The notes beneath the pieces were generated by a model. The model worked only from the letters and a program-made list of their open reading frames with translations, was not told the DNA's origin and did no database searches. 64,000 nucleotides of DNA. It comes from Druceiella hillmani. Lineage: Eukaryota; Arthropoda; Insecta; Lepidoptera; Hepialidae. The position numbers and the translations under genes were made by a program. How positions within the stretch are numbered: position 1 is the first letter of the stretch; every line of letters starts with the position of its first letter. This document shows positions 11,901-22,589 of this stretch, one piece after another. The DNA lies in assembly GCA_039881145.1 (NCBI GenBank), contig JAYKKI010000016.1, positions 5,419,001 through 5,483,000 of the forward strand, given 5' to 3'.

Positions 11901-12640
11901 GTTTGGGTCAAGGGTTGTAATATTATATGGTTGTCTTGTGTACGGACTGTTTTAATGGATGTTAGTTGAGTGTTGAAAATTTACCTGTGAAGGACTAAAC
12001 GGGAAGTGATTTATATAAACATATTCCTTAGGGGAATGTAACGATGTAGTTACTAGTTTAATGTACATAATATCTATTGTGACTCAACTACGGTCTATGC
12101 AGTTGTAATCTTCGCAATATGAATAAATTAATGATGTTATATAAGTACCTAAGCGAGTGCGGAGTCCTCGTTTTGTGAGTTCTTCTATCTGATAACATCT
12201 GCTTGCGTTATAATTTTTGGCTTTTCGAAAGCTCCATAAATATTCATAGCATAAACATCAATCCAAATATAGCGATTGAAGGTTACTTGGGGCATCTAGA
12301 AATTGGCATTCGTGGAAAAGTTTATAATAATGCTGTACAGAAAATTAAATAATGTAATTTGGTTTATTTTCTTAATAAGCTTGCTTTTCTTGTTGAAAGT
12401 AAATAGATGGTAAGATAATTTTATTATAAAACTTATCTATAGCTACGATAAGGTATTTAATTATTTTAATTTTAATTCATAAATCATAATTTCAACAAGC
12501 TCACGAGGTGTGAAAACATTTTTAAAAATTATAAAGGTTCAAACGCAACGTTTACACAACATCTTCAATACTGAATTTTGCTGTTATTTTTAGAAGCGCT
12601 CGTTAAATTCTGCAAGAGCGAATGAAACGGGAGTTTATCT
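11901..12640. other. Non-coding stretch
   Basis: Nothing is recognisable apart from a TC-rich run (12640-12658) at its end. Confidence 0.5.
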
Positions 12641-12696
12641 TCACTCTCTCTCTCTCTCATTCAGTTTAGAAGGTCATAACTTGTTTATTTTTTTAT

Positions 12697-12970
12697 GAGT
12701 TTTTATAATTTTTACTACAGGTTTTTAATTAAACTGTACTTTCAATATTTTGCTAAAAGCAATAAATTTTGGAGTAATAAATTATAGTGAGTTTTATAAT
12801 TTTTACTACTGGTTTTTAATTAAACTGTACTTTCAATATTTTGCTAAAATCAGCAAATTGTAGAGTAGTAAACCATACTGAGTTTTTATAATTTTTACTA
12901 CTGGTTTTTAATTAAACTGTACTTTCAATATTTTGCTAAAATCAGCAAATTTTGAAGTAGTAAACTATAC
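12697..12970. repeat. 91-bp tandem repeat, three copies
   Basis: Units starting with GAGTTTTTATAATTTTTAC begin at 12697, 12789 and 12880 (periods 92 and 91). All contain TTAATTAAACTGTACTTTC and TTTTGCTAAAA. Copies 2 and 3 are the most alike. Confidence 0.9.
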
Positions 12971-13009
12971 TATTCTTAGCACATGTTTTTTAATTTTTTT
13001 ATCGTTTCT

Positions 13010-13300
13010 TCAGAGTAAAACATTTAAATAATACCCCTCCAAATAAAGCAGACATCAGACAACGGCAATGCAAAAGGATTCCGATTAACCTCCATTATGA
13101 AATACGAGGAATAGAGGCAGCTAAGTTATCCTTTAACTAAGGATACGCGGTCTGACTGCGTCATATTTTTTATTGTCGTTTGCGTTCCGGTTCCCAACTG
13201 TGGCTCCCGCTGTCAGGAGCCTTAAGATTGGTATTCACGTCCTGGCTTGCTGGTCATCAAAAGAGTATTGGATTTATATAGCTTTGCATCTAGCGTGACG
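13010..13300. promoter_or_regulatory. Candidate conserved non-coding element
   Basis: The patch has balanced composition, with a CAGACATCAGACAACGGCAA cluster, TTATCCTTTAACTAAGGATA (an imperfect palindrome) and GGCTCCCGCTGTCAGGAGCC, a short hairpin with 7-nt GGCTCC(C)/(G)GGAGCC-like arms. There is no coding frame over its length. Confidence 0.3.
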
Positions 13301-14149
13301 CCCGGTGATAGATTCATGCATTTTCTTTCTTTCATCAAAATTTCATCCATCTTCTTTTCTTCGCTACTCGCTGGAGTAAGTCGGTTTGTCGTTCAGCGGC
13401 ATGGTCATTCTTCTTTATGTTATATTTATCAGAAAGGGGATATCGGTGAGCAAATAAAATTGGCCCCAATTTTGAGAAAAACATGTTATTGATTACAGAA
13501 TTCATTTTGGTACTAATTTTATTTCATCATTTTTTATCACAATTTTTTTATAAATAAAATTTTTTTGTAAATAATCGCTTACGATATTATCCATAGGAAT
13601 TTCCTTTTCTTGGAAAATAATCTTTTAAGCCATTTTGGATTTTAGAGTTTTTTTATAACTAATTTTTTTACATGATGTCTTCTTTCGTTTGAAAATAACG
13701 TTTCAAGACATTTTTGATCACAAATTATTTTTAATTAACCTCTTACAACATTGTTGATTGCAGATCTTTTTCAGAAATAATTTCTTAAGAAAGTTTCGTT
13801 AATTTATAGTTTATACGAATTTTCTTAACTTTTGAAAATAACTTACGATATTGTTGGTTACTTTTTTTTGGAACCATAAGTTTAAGCCGTTGCAGAATAT
13901 AGATTTTTGTAAATGAATATATCACAATAAATAATATCTTATCAAATAATATATTTGCTTTATTTCTTTTTTATTTTTAAATATTCATTCATCCACCTAA
14001 ATGCTTCTACGTGTTCCAGATATTATTTTTCTTAATAACCGTGACGATATTTTACAACTAAGCTTTAAGTTTTATGCTTTTCTTTTTTGAGAGCAACCAA
14101 AATATTTAAAGATTAGTTATATTTTTTTTATATGGTATCATGATGTAAT
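13301..14149. other. AT-rich non-coding stretch
   Basis: T-rich sequence repeats loosely the phrase TTTTTTGGAAAATAA / TTTTTTTATAA several times between 13500 and 13900, an old and degenerate tandem array. No gene is recognised. Confidence 0.4.
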
Positions 14150-14340
14150 GGTGCCATGTCTTTATTTAAGCCTATGCCTTATCGCTCTGACAGCAAAACA
14201 GGCACTGAATAAGGACGAAATCCTGGAATGTAATTGAGCAAAGCTTCACCAGCCTGGACGGTGAATAGCGGGCCTTAGCTATAATTACGTTCGCGATACA
14301 ATAAGGAGATGAAATGCGTTCGTGTTCGTACCTAATTGGT
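14150..14340. promoter_or_regulatory. Candidate conserved non-coding element
   Basis: A non-repetitive patch of balanced composition (CTATGCCTTATCGCTCTGAC, CACCAGCCTGGACGGTGAA, TACGTTCGCGATACAATAAG). No frame or repeat signature explains it. It is called only on contrast with its flanks. Confidence 0.25.
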
Positions 14341-14466
14341 AAGTTATATCGTTTAAAAACTAAATAATGATCTGTGAAGACGCATGTATGGGCTAACGAT
14401 ATAAGTTTTTTAGTATTAAAAGAGGATACGTGTCCTATTTAGATCAACCATACAATTCCGATGAGC

Positions 14467-14504
14467 AATAAGCAGAAGTACCTTTTAAGGTACTTCTGCT
14501 TATT
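14467..14504. repeat. Perfect 18-bp inverted repeat
   Basis: The arms 14467-14484 and 14487-14504 are perfect complements around a 2-nt centre. Partial pairing continues outward (TGAG / CTCA). The near-absent loop argues against a miRNA precursor. Confidence 0.8.
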
Positions 14505-14767
14505 ACTCAACAAGATCATCTGAGCGAAGTCTTTATACGTGTGTATCGATGGCAAGCAAGTGGTACGCATTCAACGTAAAGACCGTTAGTGAAAAATGCA
14601 AAGTTTAAATTGCGTCAAAATTTTGTTTTTTTTACATTTCGTATAGTTTATGTTTTTTCTTTATTGTTTTATAGGCTTTAAGATAAAAAAAAAGAAATAC
14701 ATTTTTTGTTGAATTTACTATGTTATAAATTTAAGTTTGAATGTAAAATATATATACGTTTACCCAA

Positions 14768-14846
14768 TCACACACGCGCATACACAGCACGCACGCACGT
14801 ACACACACACACACCGTGTGTCTGTGTGTGTGGATGTACATGCGCG
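14768..14846. repeat. (CA)n then (GT)n alternating purine-pyrimidine tract
   Basis: CACACGCGCA, GCACGCACGCACGT and ACACACACACAC are followed by CCGTGTGTCTGTGTGTGTGG. The tract is alternating purine-pyrimidine almost throughout and its two halves are inverted copies, so it could form either Z-DNA or a hairpin. Confidence 0.8.
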
Positions 14847-15488
14847 ACTGATACGAAACCCTAAGTAAATGTGTTCAATATGAAACATTGTTTTGTGTTT
14901 GGAGATAATAAAATAATGTAATAACTTACAGCTCATATATTTATTATTTATAAGTTAATTACGAAAATGAAAAATGACAAACGTGCTACAATTTTTCATA
15001 ACTCCTTGTAAAAGCATAAATTAATATACAGATTAAAACTTTGCCTTGTGAACAAACGAGACTCAGTACACACATATCACGACACGACTCGCTTCAGATC
15101 GCAATATTAAAATTGAAAATAAATCTAAGAGCACAGGTTTATATAAGAAATGAAAATTGCTTAAGTGCAAGTCCAACTTACCTGAAAGTATTCTCTGCCA
15201 TTATGTAGATATAAGCTTTTATTTTATAAGTAATCAACTTTTAATATTAGAGAAACCAGGTATCATCCCCGTGCGACTGCAACTTTGGGTCTAAATGGTT
15301 GGTTTAAACCCTATTTTGTTAGAACTTGATAAATAAAGAAAATATGAAAAAAGAATTAAAACATTTCTTTTTAATATTAATTTAAGGAATTTATGTCCAT
15401 AACTTAACTACCGTTGTCAATAATACGTTGGTTGGTAATTTTGACTGAAATAATTAAATAAGTTATAAGGACAAGGAACCATCTCAGG
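14847..15488. other. AT-rich non-coding stretch
   Basis: Nothing is recognisable. Confidence 0.5.
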
Positions 15489-15500
15489 TAACGTAATGTT

Positions 15501-15748
15501 CACAATTAAATGAAACTACGTGATGTAGTATTATTTCTACTTTCTTTAATTTCTTTACCACGACCACGATCCCAAGGTGGGATATTAGCAAAGACCTCTT
15601 TGCTAATATCCCACCTGAAGATGTTGTAATGCAACGAAACCTAGGTCGTGGTAAAGAAATTAAAGAAAGTAGAAATAATATTACATCACGTAGTTTCATT
15701 TAATTGTGAATAATGAATTTCTACAAAATTAACGCCAAATATATTCAA
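15501..15748 (+). mobile_element. Foldback element with candidate hammerhead ribozyme, copy 1
   Basis: This is the best copy of a family of short hairpin elements. The left arm (15501-15565) pairs almost perfectly with the right arm (15644-15708). Inside, 15575-15593 pairs with 15597-15615. A 40-nt unpaired 3' tail (AATAATGAATTTCTACAAAA...) follows the hairpin and ends at 15748. The element is flanked by a perfect 12-bp duplication, TAACGTAATGTT at 15489-15500 and 15749-15760. It has no coding capacity. Related copies lie at 24915, 25451, 47512, 56526, 57259 and 58991. Hammerhead motifs are known from Penelope-like elements and from small non-autonomous retroelements (retrozymes), so mobilisation by a Penelope-like reverse transcriptase is a reasonable inference, but no such enzyme is in the window. 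Confidence 0.85.
15611..15651 (+). ncRNA. Candidate type-I hammerhead ribozyme
   Basis: The order fits a minimal hammerhead: stem I strand CCAC (15611-15614); core CTGAAGA (15615-15621); stem II GTTGT / GCAAC with loop AAT (15623-15635); core GAA (15636-15638); short stem III ACC-TA-GGT (15639-15646); cleavage base C 15647; and stem I strand GTGG (15648-15651). The predicted cut lies between 15647 and 15648. Stem I may extend across an internal loop by CTTT / AAAG. Two points weaken it: an extra U (15622) sits between the core and stem II in all copies that keep the core, and the 2-nt stem III loop is very tight, as in hammerheads that act as dimers. Activity is not shown. Confidence 0.55.
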
Positions 15749-15760
15749 TAACGTAATGTT

Positions 15761-16383
15761 GATAAATATTTGGTCAATATAGATATTACCTTCATAATTT
15801 CTGACATATTTAGATTGTTCTGTCTATGTTTTTATGATAGTGAGAGGAAGTTTTCTTAGAAGTTATTTTAGAAAATTTTTTTTATATTTTTGAAAGAGGA
15901 ATTACCATGCCGCTATGGCACACACTGCTATAGTATTAAAAATAGTATGTTGGGTTCAATAATATATTGTATTTAATAAATATATAAAAGTAAAAAAGCG
16001 TTCCTCGTAAAAATCCTGGGGATATCTAAATCTTGACAATCTAAGTTGACCAATGTTATTGGCACACGATCATTACTTTTTCAATACCGTTTGAAATATA
16101 ATATAGTGTTATTATAAGAGTATCTAACTATCGAAGTTATGAAACACGCCAACCTCACTGAATAATAAGTATAAGGTTAAAATATTGAAAGTCTCACATG
16201 CGTTTGGCATGTTTATTTATTTTGGGTAAACCATTAGCTATTGACAGTTACTACAACCTAACTTAATTTAACCATATTTTACTTGTAAGTTAAATAAATC
16301 TATTATTAGGCATACTACACTCAACACTAACGTTATATTTTTGGAGTTTTCTTATTTATTGATTAAGAATGTCTCTTCATTTT
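15761..16383. other. AT-rich non-coding stretch
   Basis: Nothing is recognisable. Confidence 0.5.
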
Positions 16384-16922
16384 GCCTTAACTAGTATGTA
16401 AACATTTCTAGCAAGACAATGTTCACCCACTTCTAATTGTCGTATTCAAATTGTTTTTAGTAGCTTAACTAGTATGTAAACATTTCTAGCAAAACAATTT
16501 TCACCCACTTCTAATTATCGTATTCAAATTGTTTTTAGTAGATTAGTAGATTAGTATTTTATGTAAACATTCGTAACAAGATAATTTTCACCCACTTTTA
16601 ATTGGCGTACTCAAATTGCTTTTAGTAGCTTAACTTTTATGTAAACATTCGTAACAACACAATTTTCACCCACTTCTAATTATCGTATTCAAATTGCTTT
16701 TAGTAGCTTAACCAGTATGTAAACATTTCTAGCAAGACAATTTTCACCCACTTCTAATTATCGTATTCAAATTGCTTTTAGTAGCTTAACTAGTATGTAA
16801 ACATTTCTAGCAGGACAATTTTCACCCACGTCTAATTGTCGTCTTTTAATAGCTTAACTTTTATATAAACATTCGTAAGAAGAAAATTTTTACGAACTTT
16901 TAATTGTCATATCCATTAAACT
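16384..16922. repeat. 78-bp tandem repeat, about seven copies
   Basis: Each unit contains AGTATGTAAACATTTCTAGC, then TTTTCACCCACTTCTAATT, then CGTATTCAAATTG and TTTTAGTAGCTTAAC. Copies begin near 16384, 16462, 16543, 16623, 16704 and 16784, with a shortened, degenerate last copy. Two variants alternate (ATTTCTAGCAAGACAA and ATTCGTAACAACACAA), which indicates higher-order expansion. Confidence 0.9.
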
Positions 16923-17419
16923 TTACAAACTTGTGCAATTATGATGGCAGTACAAGATATGGTACCATCGTGCTGATATTACGATGAAAGAGGGAGGTGC
17001 TTACAGGGATTTTTAAATGTCTAACAGTAAATTTGTCGAGTTTGAGCTCGTTTGTCTTGTATTGAAGAATATTTTTGTTACATATTGTAACCGGACGGAT
17101 ATGATCATGGAGAAGAGATGTGGCCGTGAACAGTAAATCCGTCGAGTTTGAGCCTCGATGGGTCCTTCATTTACATAAGCGTGTTTTTATTAAACCACCA
17201 ATTTTAATTATTTTAAATCAATTTCAAGTAAGGGTGTATTGTATTGAATCAATAAATGTATTTAATAAATAAAATTACTATCATGCGTATATTAAATTCC
17301 CTAAACAGCAGTAACCAAACGATTTGAACCGACATTTCATATTCTAATGATATTATTTTTGTTAAACCCAAAGGAACACGTACTTAATGAAAAAAATTGA
17401 GAAACTTATAAAATTACAC
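16923..17419. other. Non-coding stretch with a short direct repeat
   Basis: AACAGTAAAT followed by CGTCGAGTTTGAGC occurs at about 17023-17048 and again at about 17129-17154, with one change between AAAT and CGTC. No gene is recognised. Confidence 0.5.
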
Positions 17420-17525
17420 CTACTTCAAACAGATGTAAATTAAAGTTTGATAATTTCTCCATATAAAATTTAACATAGAAACTAACAGAAAATTTGAGTC
17501 TGATAAGAATAAAACCAGCCGTCTG

Positions 17526-17660
17526 CATTTTGTTATTCTAGTGCTATTTACTACCAGACTATTTACAGAACATTTTGTTATTCTAGTGCTATTTACCACT
17601 AGACTATCTACAGAACATTTGGTTATTCTAGTGATATTTATTACTAGACTATCTACAGAT
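17526..17660. repeat. 45-bp tandem repeat, three copies, in frame
   Basis: The copies begin at 17526, 17571 and 17616. Because 45 is a multiple of three, the minus-strand frame 17420-17719 (99 codons) stays open and repeats a 15-residue phrase like VDSLVVNSTRITKCS. The frame starts with a hydrophobic stretch (MFLLVLVITSYILSTVVF) that could be a signal peptide. I know no such protein family, and the surrounding bases have no codon signal, so I annotate the repeat and not a gene. Confidence 0.8.
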
Positions 17661-17719
17661 ATACTAAATACTACAGTTGAGAGAATGTAGGAAGTTATTA
17701 CCAATACCAATAAAAACAA

Positions 17720-18528
17720 TTAAAAGAAATTATAAATATAAACAATACGCATTTAATCAGGGGCATATCGATTTAGTACCTAAAATAACAACTTCCAATC
17801 CTTATTAGTTCAGTAAAAGCTAACCAATACTCGTTTTCCATCAACAAAAGCGTTATTAAATTGAAGTTAGCATTTGGTTTCGCATAATTGTTTGATTGAG
17901 TTATTTACAAGGGAATAACTTTGAGCGTGCTTCAACTATTTTAGGGAATTTATAATAAATCGATTGCAAAGACAAAGTTTTCGACGTGCAATGTTTAAAG
18001 ACGGGCTGCTACTTGATAATGAAAAGTTTGGATGCCATTGTTTTCGGAATAAAATAAGGTTTATTCGAAAACTGTTCCGTTTATTAATTGAGGGATCTTT
18101 TAAAGGGTAAGTTTTATGGAGCTTTCGAGTTTCCTTTTATTATTAAGTGAAATATGTATGATTTTATTGCAATGTTATAACTATCTTATCAAAGGTTTAT
18201 TCTCTGATGTACATTTAGAAGAAACGATTTGGAAAATCTAGAATGAATGATCCAGATCAATGGCTATTAGTAAAGCTATCGAGTTAGAGTTCAAAAAATA
18301 ATCTAGAAATGATCTAGGTCAAGAACACACTTAGATAACTTTCGCTAGAGATAGATATCGATAATACTGTAGTTACTGTATATGCATTAATGAATTATCA
18401 TCATATATTCAAATAAGTAAATAATACCGTCATCTCGAAGATAATTATAAAACCGCACATATAAATTAAAACTTTGAATTATATAACTAAAAACAAAAAA
18501 AAATTTTTTGTATATTTTTTATATTATT
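17720..18528. other. Non-coding stretch
   Basis: A slightly less AT-rich patch at 17860-18130 could be a weak non-coding element. Nothing else is seen. Confidence 0.4.
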
Positions 18529-18737
18529 CATACATACACAAAAATAAAATGATCGTAGGCAGAGATTTAAGTCAAACAATTAGAAATTCGTTAAATTAAT
18601 TTATTACATACTTAATTAACATTAAGGAAACAGACGCAGTTCTTAATTAATTGAGTAGTAATCAATTAGTTTAACGAATTTCTGATTTTTTAACTTAAAT
18701 CTCCGCCTATGATCATTTTATTTTTGTGTATGTATGG
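18529..18737. mobile_element. Foldback / MITE with about 70-bp inverted repeats
   Basis: The left arm starts CATACATACACAAAAATAAA and continues with ATGATCGTAGGCAGAGATTT. The right arm (about 18668-18737) is its inverse with a few mismatches. The centre is AT-rich with TTAATTAA motifs. There is no coding capacity. Ends made of CATACATACAC make an exact target duplication unreadable. Confidence 0.8.
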
Positions 18738-19054
18738 ATACTTATATATTTTTTGCTTTTTTTTTGAAAATTCATTGTTTTAATTTGAATTTTTGGCCTT
18801 GTAATTCTTTGTCACGTTTTTAATGTCCATTAATATTGACGTCCATTAATATTAGTAATGCTTTCATGAAAAATATGTTGTAAGATGAATTTGCTACTTA
18901 TTGGAATTTTTTATAAAACACAAAATATTTATTTGAAGCCTATGAATTGTGCTAACGTCTTAATCTCTTTATTGTAGATACTTTGCCTGTTTTAAAATTG
19001 TTGCCTAAAAATTTTAACGTTTTAAAAGTAATGTTACTGGAAATATAATGGTAT

Positions 19055-19335
19055 CCATACTTATATATAAAGCGGAAAAGTTTGTTTGTTTATTTGTTTG
19101 CGCTTATCTCCGGACATCCGATCCAAAAATTCTTTTTCTCTGTTAAAAATTCCATACTTTGATGAAAATTATGTGTTATACATAATGACGCTAAAATTCA
19201 TATCACTTAAACTGTGCAAGATTGAGATATACTGGTTAATTTATCAACTGATTATCCCGATTATTACCGCCGATATACTCCAGGCTAAGACGACAGATGA
19301 CGTTTAGCGAACGGATATTTCAGCGACCATTTGCA
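19055..19335. repeat. Decayed LINE-tail-like repeat
   Basis: ATATATAAAGCGGAAAAGTT, TGTTTGTTTATTTGTTTGCG and CTTATCTCCGGACATCCGAT together look like a common lepidopteran repeat end (AAAGCGG...GTTTGTTTGTTTGAACGCGCTAATCTC). A 73-codon plus-strand frame within it has no recognisable domain. Confidence 0.5.
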
Positions 19336-19853
19336 GGACAGCATAATTAAGATAATTCTATGCAGATGACACCACGGGGCGCAACTAGTTGTAATTTTGA
19401 CTCATTTTTGCCCGCAGATTATAATAATTATAATATTCTGCTTTATTTATTAGGAAATATGTGTTGGTGTATATGCTTACACGTCGGCGTAGAGGTTTTT
19501 AATCTAACCACTTGTTTTTACATAATACGCAAATAAACAACAAGCAGAGCGTGACGTTTGTCCTCGGATATGATATCAATGTTACTTGCGATCGACTTTC
19601 CTCAAGCGTGAAGAGTTAGTTATAAATTAAATATCAGATGCGACTCCACGTGTAAGTAACGTTACGTAAACCTTCCGAATTTTTACTAGACTTAAATTTT
19701 TCAATTGAAGGAGTAGGGGACCCGTCATTTTTATTTTCACCAAATAGATGAAATATAAGCTAACAGCATTAAGAAATGGATCAATCAAAATCAGGGAGGA
19801 AAGGTATTTTGGGGTAAAATGGTAGTGGGTAATTATAAACTACATGGCAGTTT
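19336..19853. other. Non-coding stretch
   Basis: Nothing is recognisable. It is moderately GC-balanced around 19540-19670. Confidence 0.4.
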
Positions 19854-20043
19854 GTGAAAATTTAAGCTTGTATGTATGTATCTGTGAAAATGTATGCCTG
19901 TATATATGTATCTGTGAAAACTTAAGCCTGTATGTATGTATCTGTCAAAAATTTAAGCCTGCATGTATATATCTGTGAAAATTTAAGCCTGTATGTATCT
20001 GTGAAAATGTATGCCTGTATGTTTGTATCTGTGAAAATTTATG
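19854..20043. repeat. 30-bp tandem repeat, about six to seven copies
   Basis: Units of the form TGTGAAAATTTAAGCCTGTA plus TGTATGTATC alternate with a variant that has ATGTATGCC in place of TTTAAGCC. One unit is 31 bp and one is 26 bp. Confidence 0.9.
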
Positions 20044-20217
20044 CTCAATACTGAACGGCGAGTCTGATTGCCTTCGGACTTGTTTTGCTTCATAGTGTTT
20101 GGCGGCACTCATGTAACGATTTCAAAATTTGGAACACAACACTCGAAAAACCTTACTCCAAAATATGAGTCCATAAAATTTATACCTAGGTTCCACATAA
20201 ACGAGAAAAATTGATGT

Positions 20218-20252
20218 AATTCGAACAAAATGATTTTCATTTTGTTCGAATT
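20218..20252. repeat. Perfect 16-bp inverted repeat
   Basis: The arms 20218-20233 and 20237-20252 (AATTCGAACAAAATGA and its complement) surround a TTT loop. Confidence 0.8.
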
Positions 20253-20490
20253 GGATTGGATTTAATGTTTTTTGATGAACCTATTGGATTTAATGTTTTT
20301 TTGTATAATACCTTGTATAAGCAAAACAAGTCGAAAGGTAATGAGACCCTCTGTTCAGTGTGACAAGCCTTTGAATACGCATGATTAGTACATACACAAA
20401 AAAAAACATTAAATCCAATAGATGTTACAAAAAAAACATTAAATTCAATAAGGCCTATTGGATTTAATTTTTTTTGTACATAGGTGGTAT
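20253..20490. repeat. Inverted cluster of TATTGGATTTAATGTTTTTT units
   Basis: The phrase TTGGATTTAATGTTTTTT occurs twice on the plus strand (about 20255-20305) and twice on the minus strand (about 20400-20450). A fifth, plus-strand copy lies at about 20455-20480. The arrangement suggests a foldback element or a series of palindromic rearrangements around a short unique centre. Confidence 0.75.
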
Positions 20491-20608
20491 CTGTTGGCTA
20501 TAGGGGGAAAATTAAAAATTTAGAAAAACCCTGTCTATGTCAAAAATTTCGCAGTTTTATCAGTTCGTGACTAATCGGAATTCTCTTAGATGCGCTAATA
20601 CCTTTTCT

Positions 20609-20637
20609 ATGCTGCTACAATGTAGTTGTAGCAGCAT
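20609..20637. repeat. Perfect 12-bp hairpin
   Basis: The arms ATGCTGCTACAA and TTGTAGCAGCAT surround a 5-nt loop. Confidence 0.75.
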
Positions 20638-21171
20638 GCGGAAATGACAATGGCAGCCTCGACATGAGCTACGTTCATAATAAAATATGTATATTTTTGT
20701 ATTCTTCATTTTTATTATTATTTAAACCTAATATTTTTCATTTTTAACGATATTTTTGCCATATTTCCTTTCAAAATAGCTTCGTTTTTTTAACTAGTTA
20801 TTTTTATAATTCGTCAAATGAAAATTATACGAGATCTACCTTATTTGAAATACATAATTTTCTTTGAATGAAATGAAAAAATGAATGAAAGCGGGATTAT
20901 CATAAAAATTGACAAAGTCAAATTTATTTTGAAGCAATCAAATGAAAATATATTTATATGGTTAATGTATTACTAACTACTAATTATAACTAATTACTAA
21001 TAAAAATAAATTATATTTTGTAGATAATTATTTGTTGATAATACCTGTGAAAAATTATGTATTGGACAACGATCGGAAAAATCATGTATCGGAAAACGAA
21101 TAAATACAATGAAAAGTAATAACAATAAGTAGACGCCAATTGTATGTGATTAAAATTATAACAATCGAACC

Positions 21172-21174
<3 letters not shown>
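20638..21174. other. AT-rich non-coding stretch
   Basis: Nothing is recognisable. Confidence 0.5.

Positions 21175-21227
<53 letters not shown>
21175..21227. repeat. (AT)n microsatellite
   Basis: An uninterrupted AT run of about 53 bp. Confidence 0.96.
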
Positions 21228-21231
<4 letters not shown>

Positions 21232-21744
21232 TGGTCTAAAATCAGTAGTGTCTTAGAATAAACATATTATTAATTAATCCTGTCTAATTTTTATTACACA
21301 GAATTCAAAGTTATGAAACGAACAAATTTACGACTCCATGAACGACTTAAATGTCTTGCGAATATTAATCCGAATGTTGTTCAAACTTTATAAAAATGCA
21401 CCAATTAAATTGATGAGTACTTCTTTTTATAAAAATGCACCAATTAAATTGATCTAACGGTGACCTTGAAAGAATGGTGAAGATAATGAAAATAAGTATA
21501 TACATAGAATATTATGAGAATTAAAGAATGAAAAAAGGAAGCTGTATAGATTGGTTATGGAATATAGGTTTGACTAGTTAGTAATATTAATAATTAATTA
21601 TTAGTAATATTACAATCACCCAACTATTAATTGATAATTTACTGTACTTAAAATTATTTTTTTTATATTTTATAGCATAATAGCTATTTATGACATATTT
21701 TAAATTAAACTACCGTTTCGAATCCTCCTATATTTAATTTTAGT
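21228..21744. other. AT-rich non-coding stretch
   Basis: A 26-bp direct repeat containing TATAAAAATGCACCAATTAA lies at 21388-21456. Nothing else is seen. Confidence 0.5.
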
Positions 21745-21900
21745 CAAGGGTTATGATCGTTTCGCCGATTCACGGCGATCTTACTGGAGACGCCATGGTT
21801 AATCATTTCTATGGGTACGGTTTTGGCAGCTCAGAGAGGACGTAAAGTTAGCGGAAACTGGAAATGACAATTACTCTCGAAGATATTAACTCGATCATTC
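21745..21900. promoter_or_regulatory. Candidate conserved non-coding element
   Basis: A compact balanced patch (GATCGTTTCGCCGATTCACG, GCGATCTTACTGGAGACGCC, ATGGTTAATCATTTC) in AT-rich DNA, with no repeat signature or long frame. Confidence 0.3.
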
Positions 21901-22589
21901 TATTTACACATTTAAGAATGGAAGGAAAACTGACTCAAAATTATTTGTATTTAGAATTATTTGTACTATATATATATATACAAAGTGTCAAAAATTTTCA
22001 TTTTCGGTGCTCGTCGTAAAAGTTACTTTGAATTCTACATTAGGGGTGGTATCGTAGCTCCATAACCGTACTGAGATGGGAAAAAGGTGACATGAAATAT
22101 TAATTTTCAACAAAATTAGGGTTTTGCTTGTAACTGAAATAATTATTTAATCTCTTTCCTTTTCAATGATTTTTTGTAGTACCCTATATCAAAACAAATA
22201 TAATGAAAGATTTTTCAAATTAACTTAATTCCGATCCATCCGTTCATTTCCCACATTTCATTAGGAAAAATTTTAAATTTCGAAATAGTTAAAGTTGCTA
22301 ATATCCAAATATAGCCTTAAACTATTCAAATACCAGTTCAAAATTTCATAGGTAACATCTAACTCTATAATTTTTTGCAACCCCATCGTGTTAAATATTA
22401 AAGAAAGCTAGTGAAACGGTATATTTAAAGACGCAATACTCTTTTAGAAATCAATAAAAGTGTGACAAAATATTGATAATAAGAATCCAAAAAAATCACA
22501 AAAATATGTTAGAGGGACGAAACGTATTGAATGAAAATGCAAAAAATTATGCAAATAAATTTGAAAAAGTTTATTTTCTTAATGAATAT
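21901..22589. other. AT-rich non-coding stretch
   Basis: Nothing is recognised. There is a short TATATATATATA run at 21968. Confidence 0.5.
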
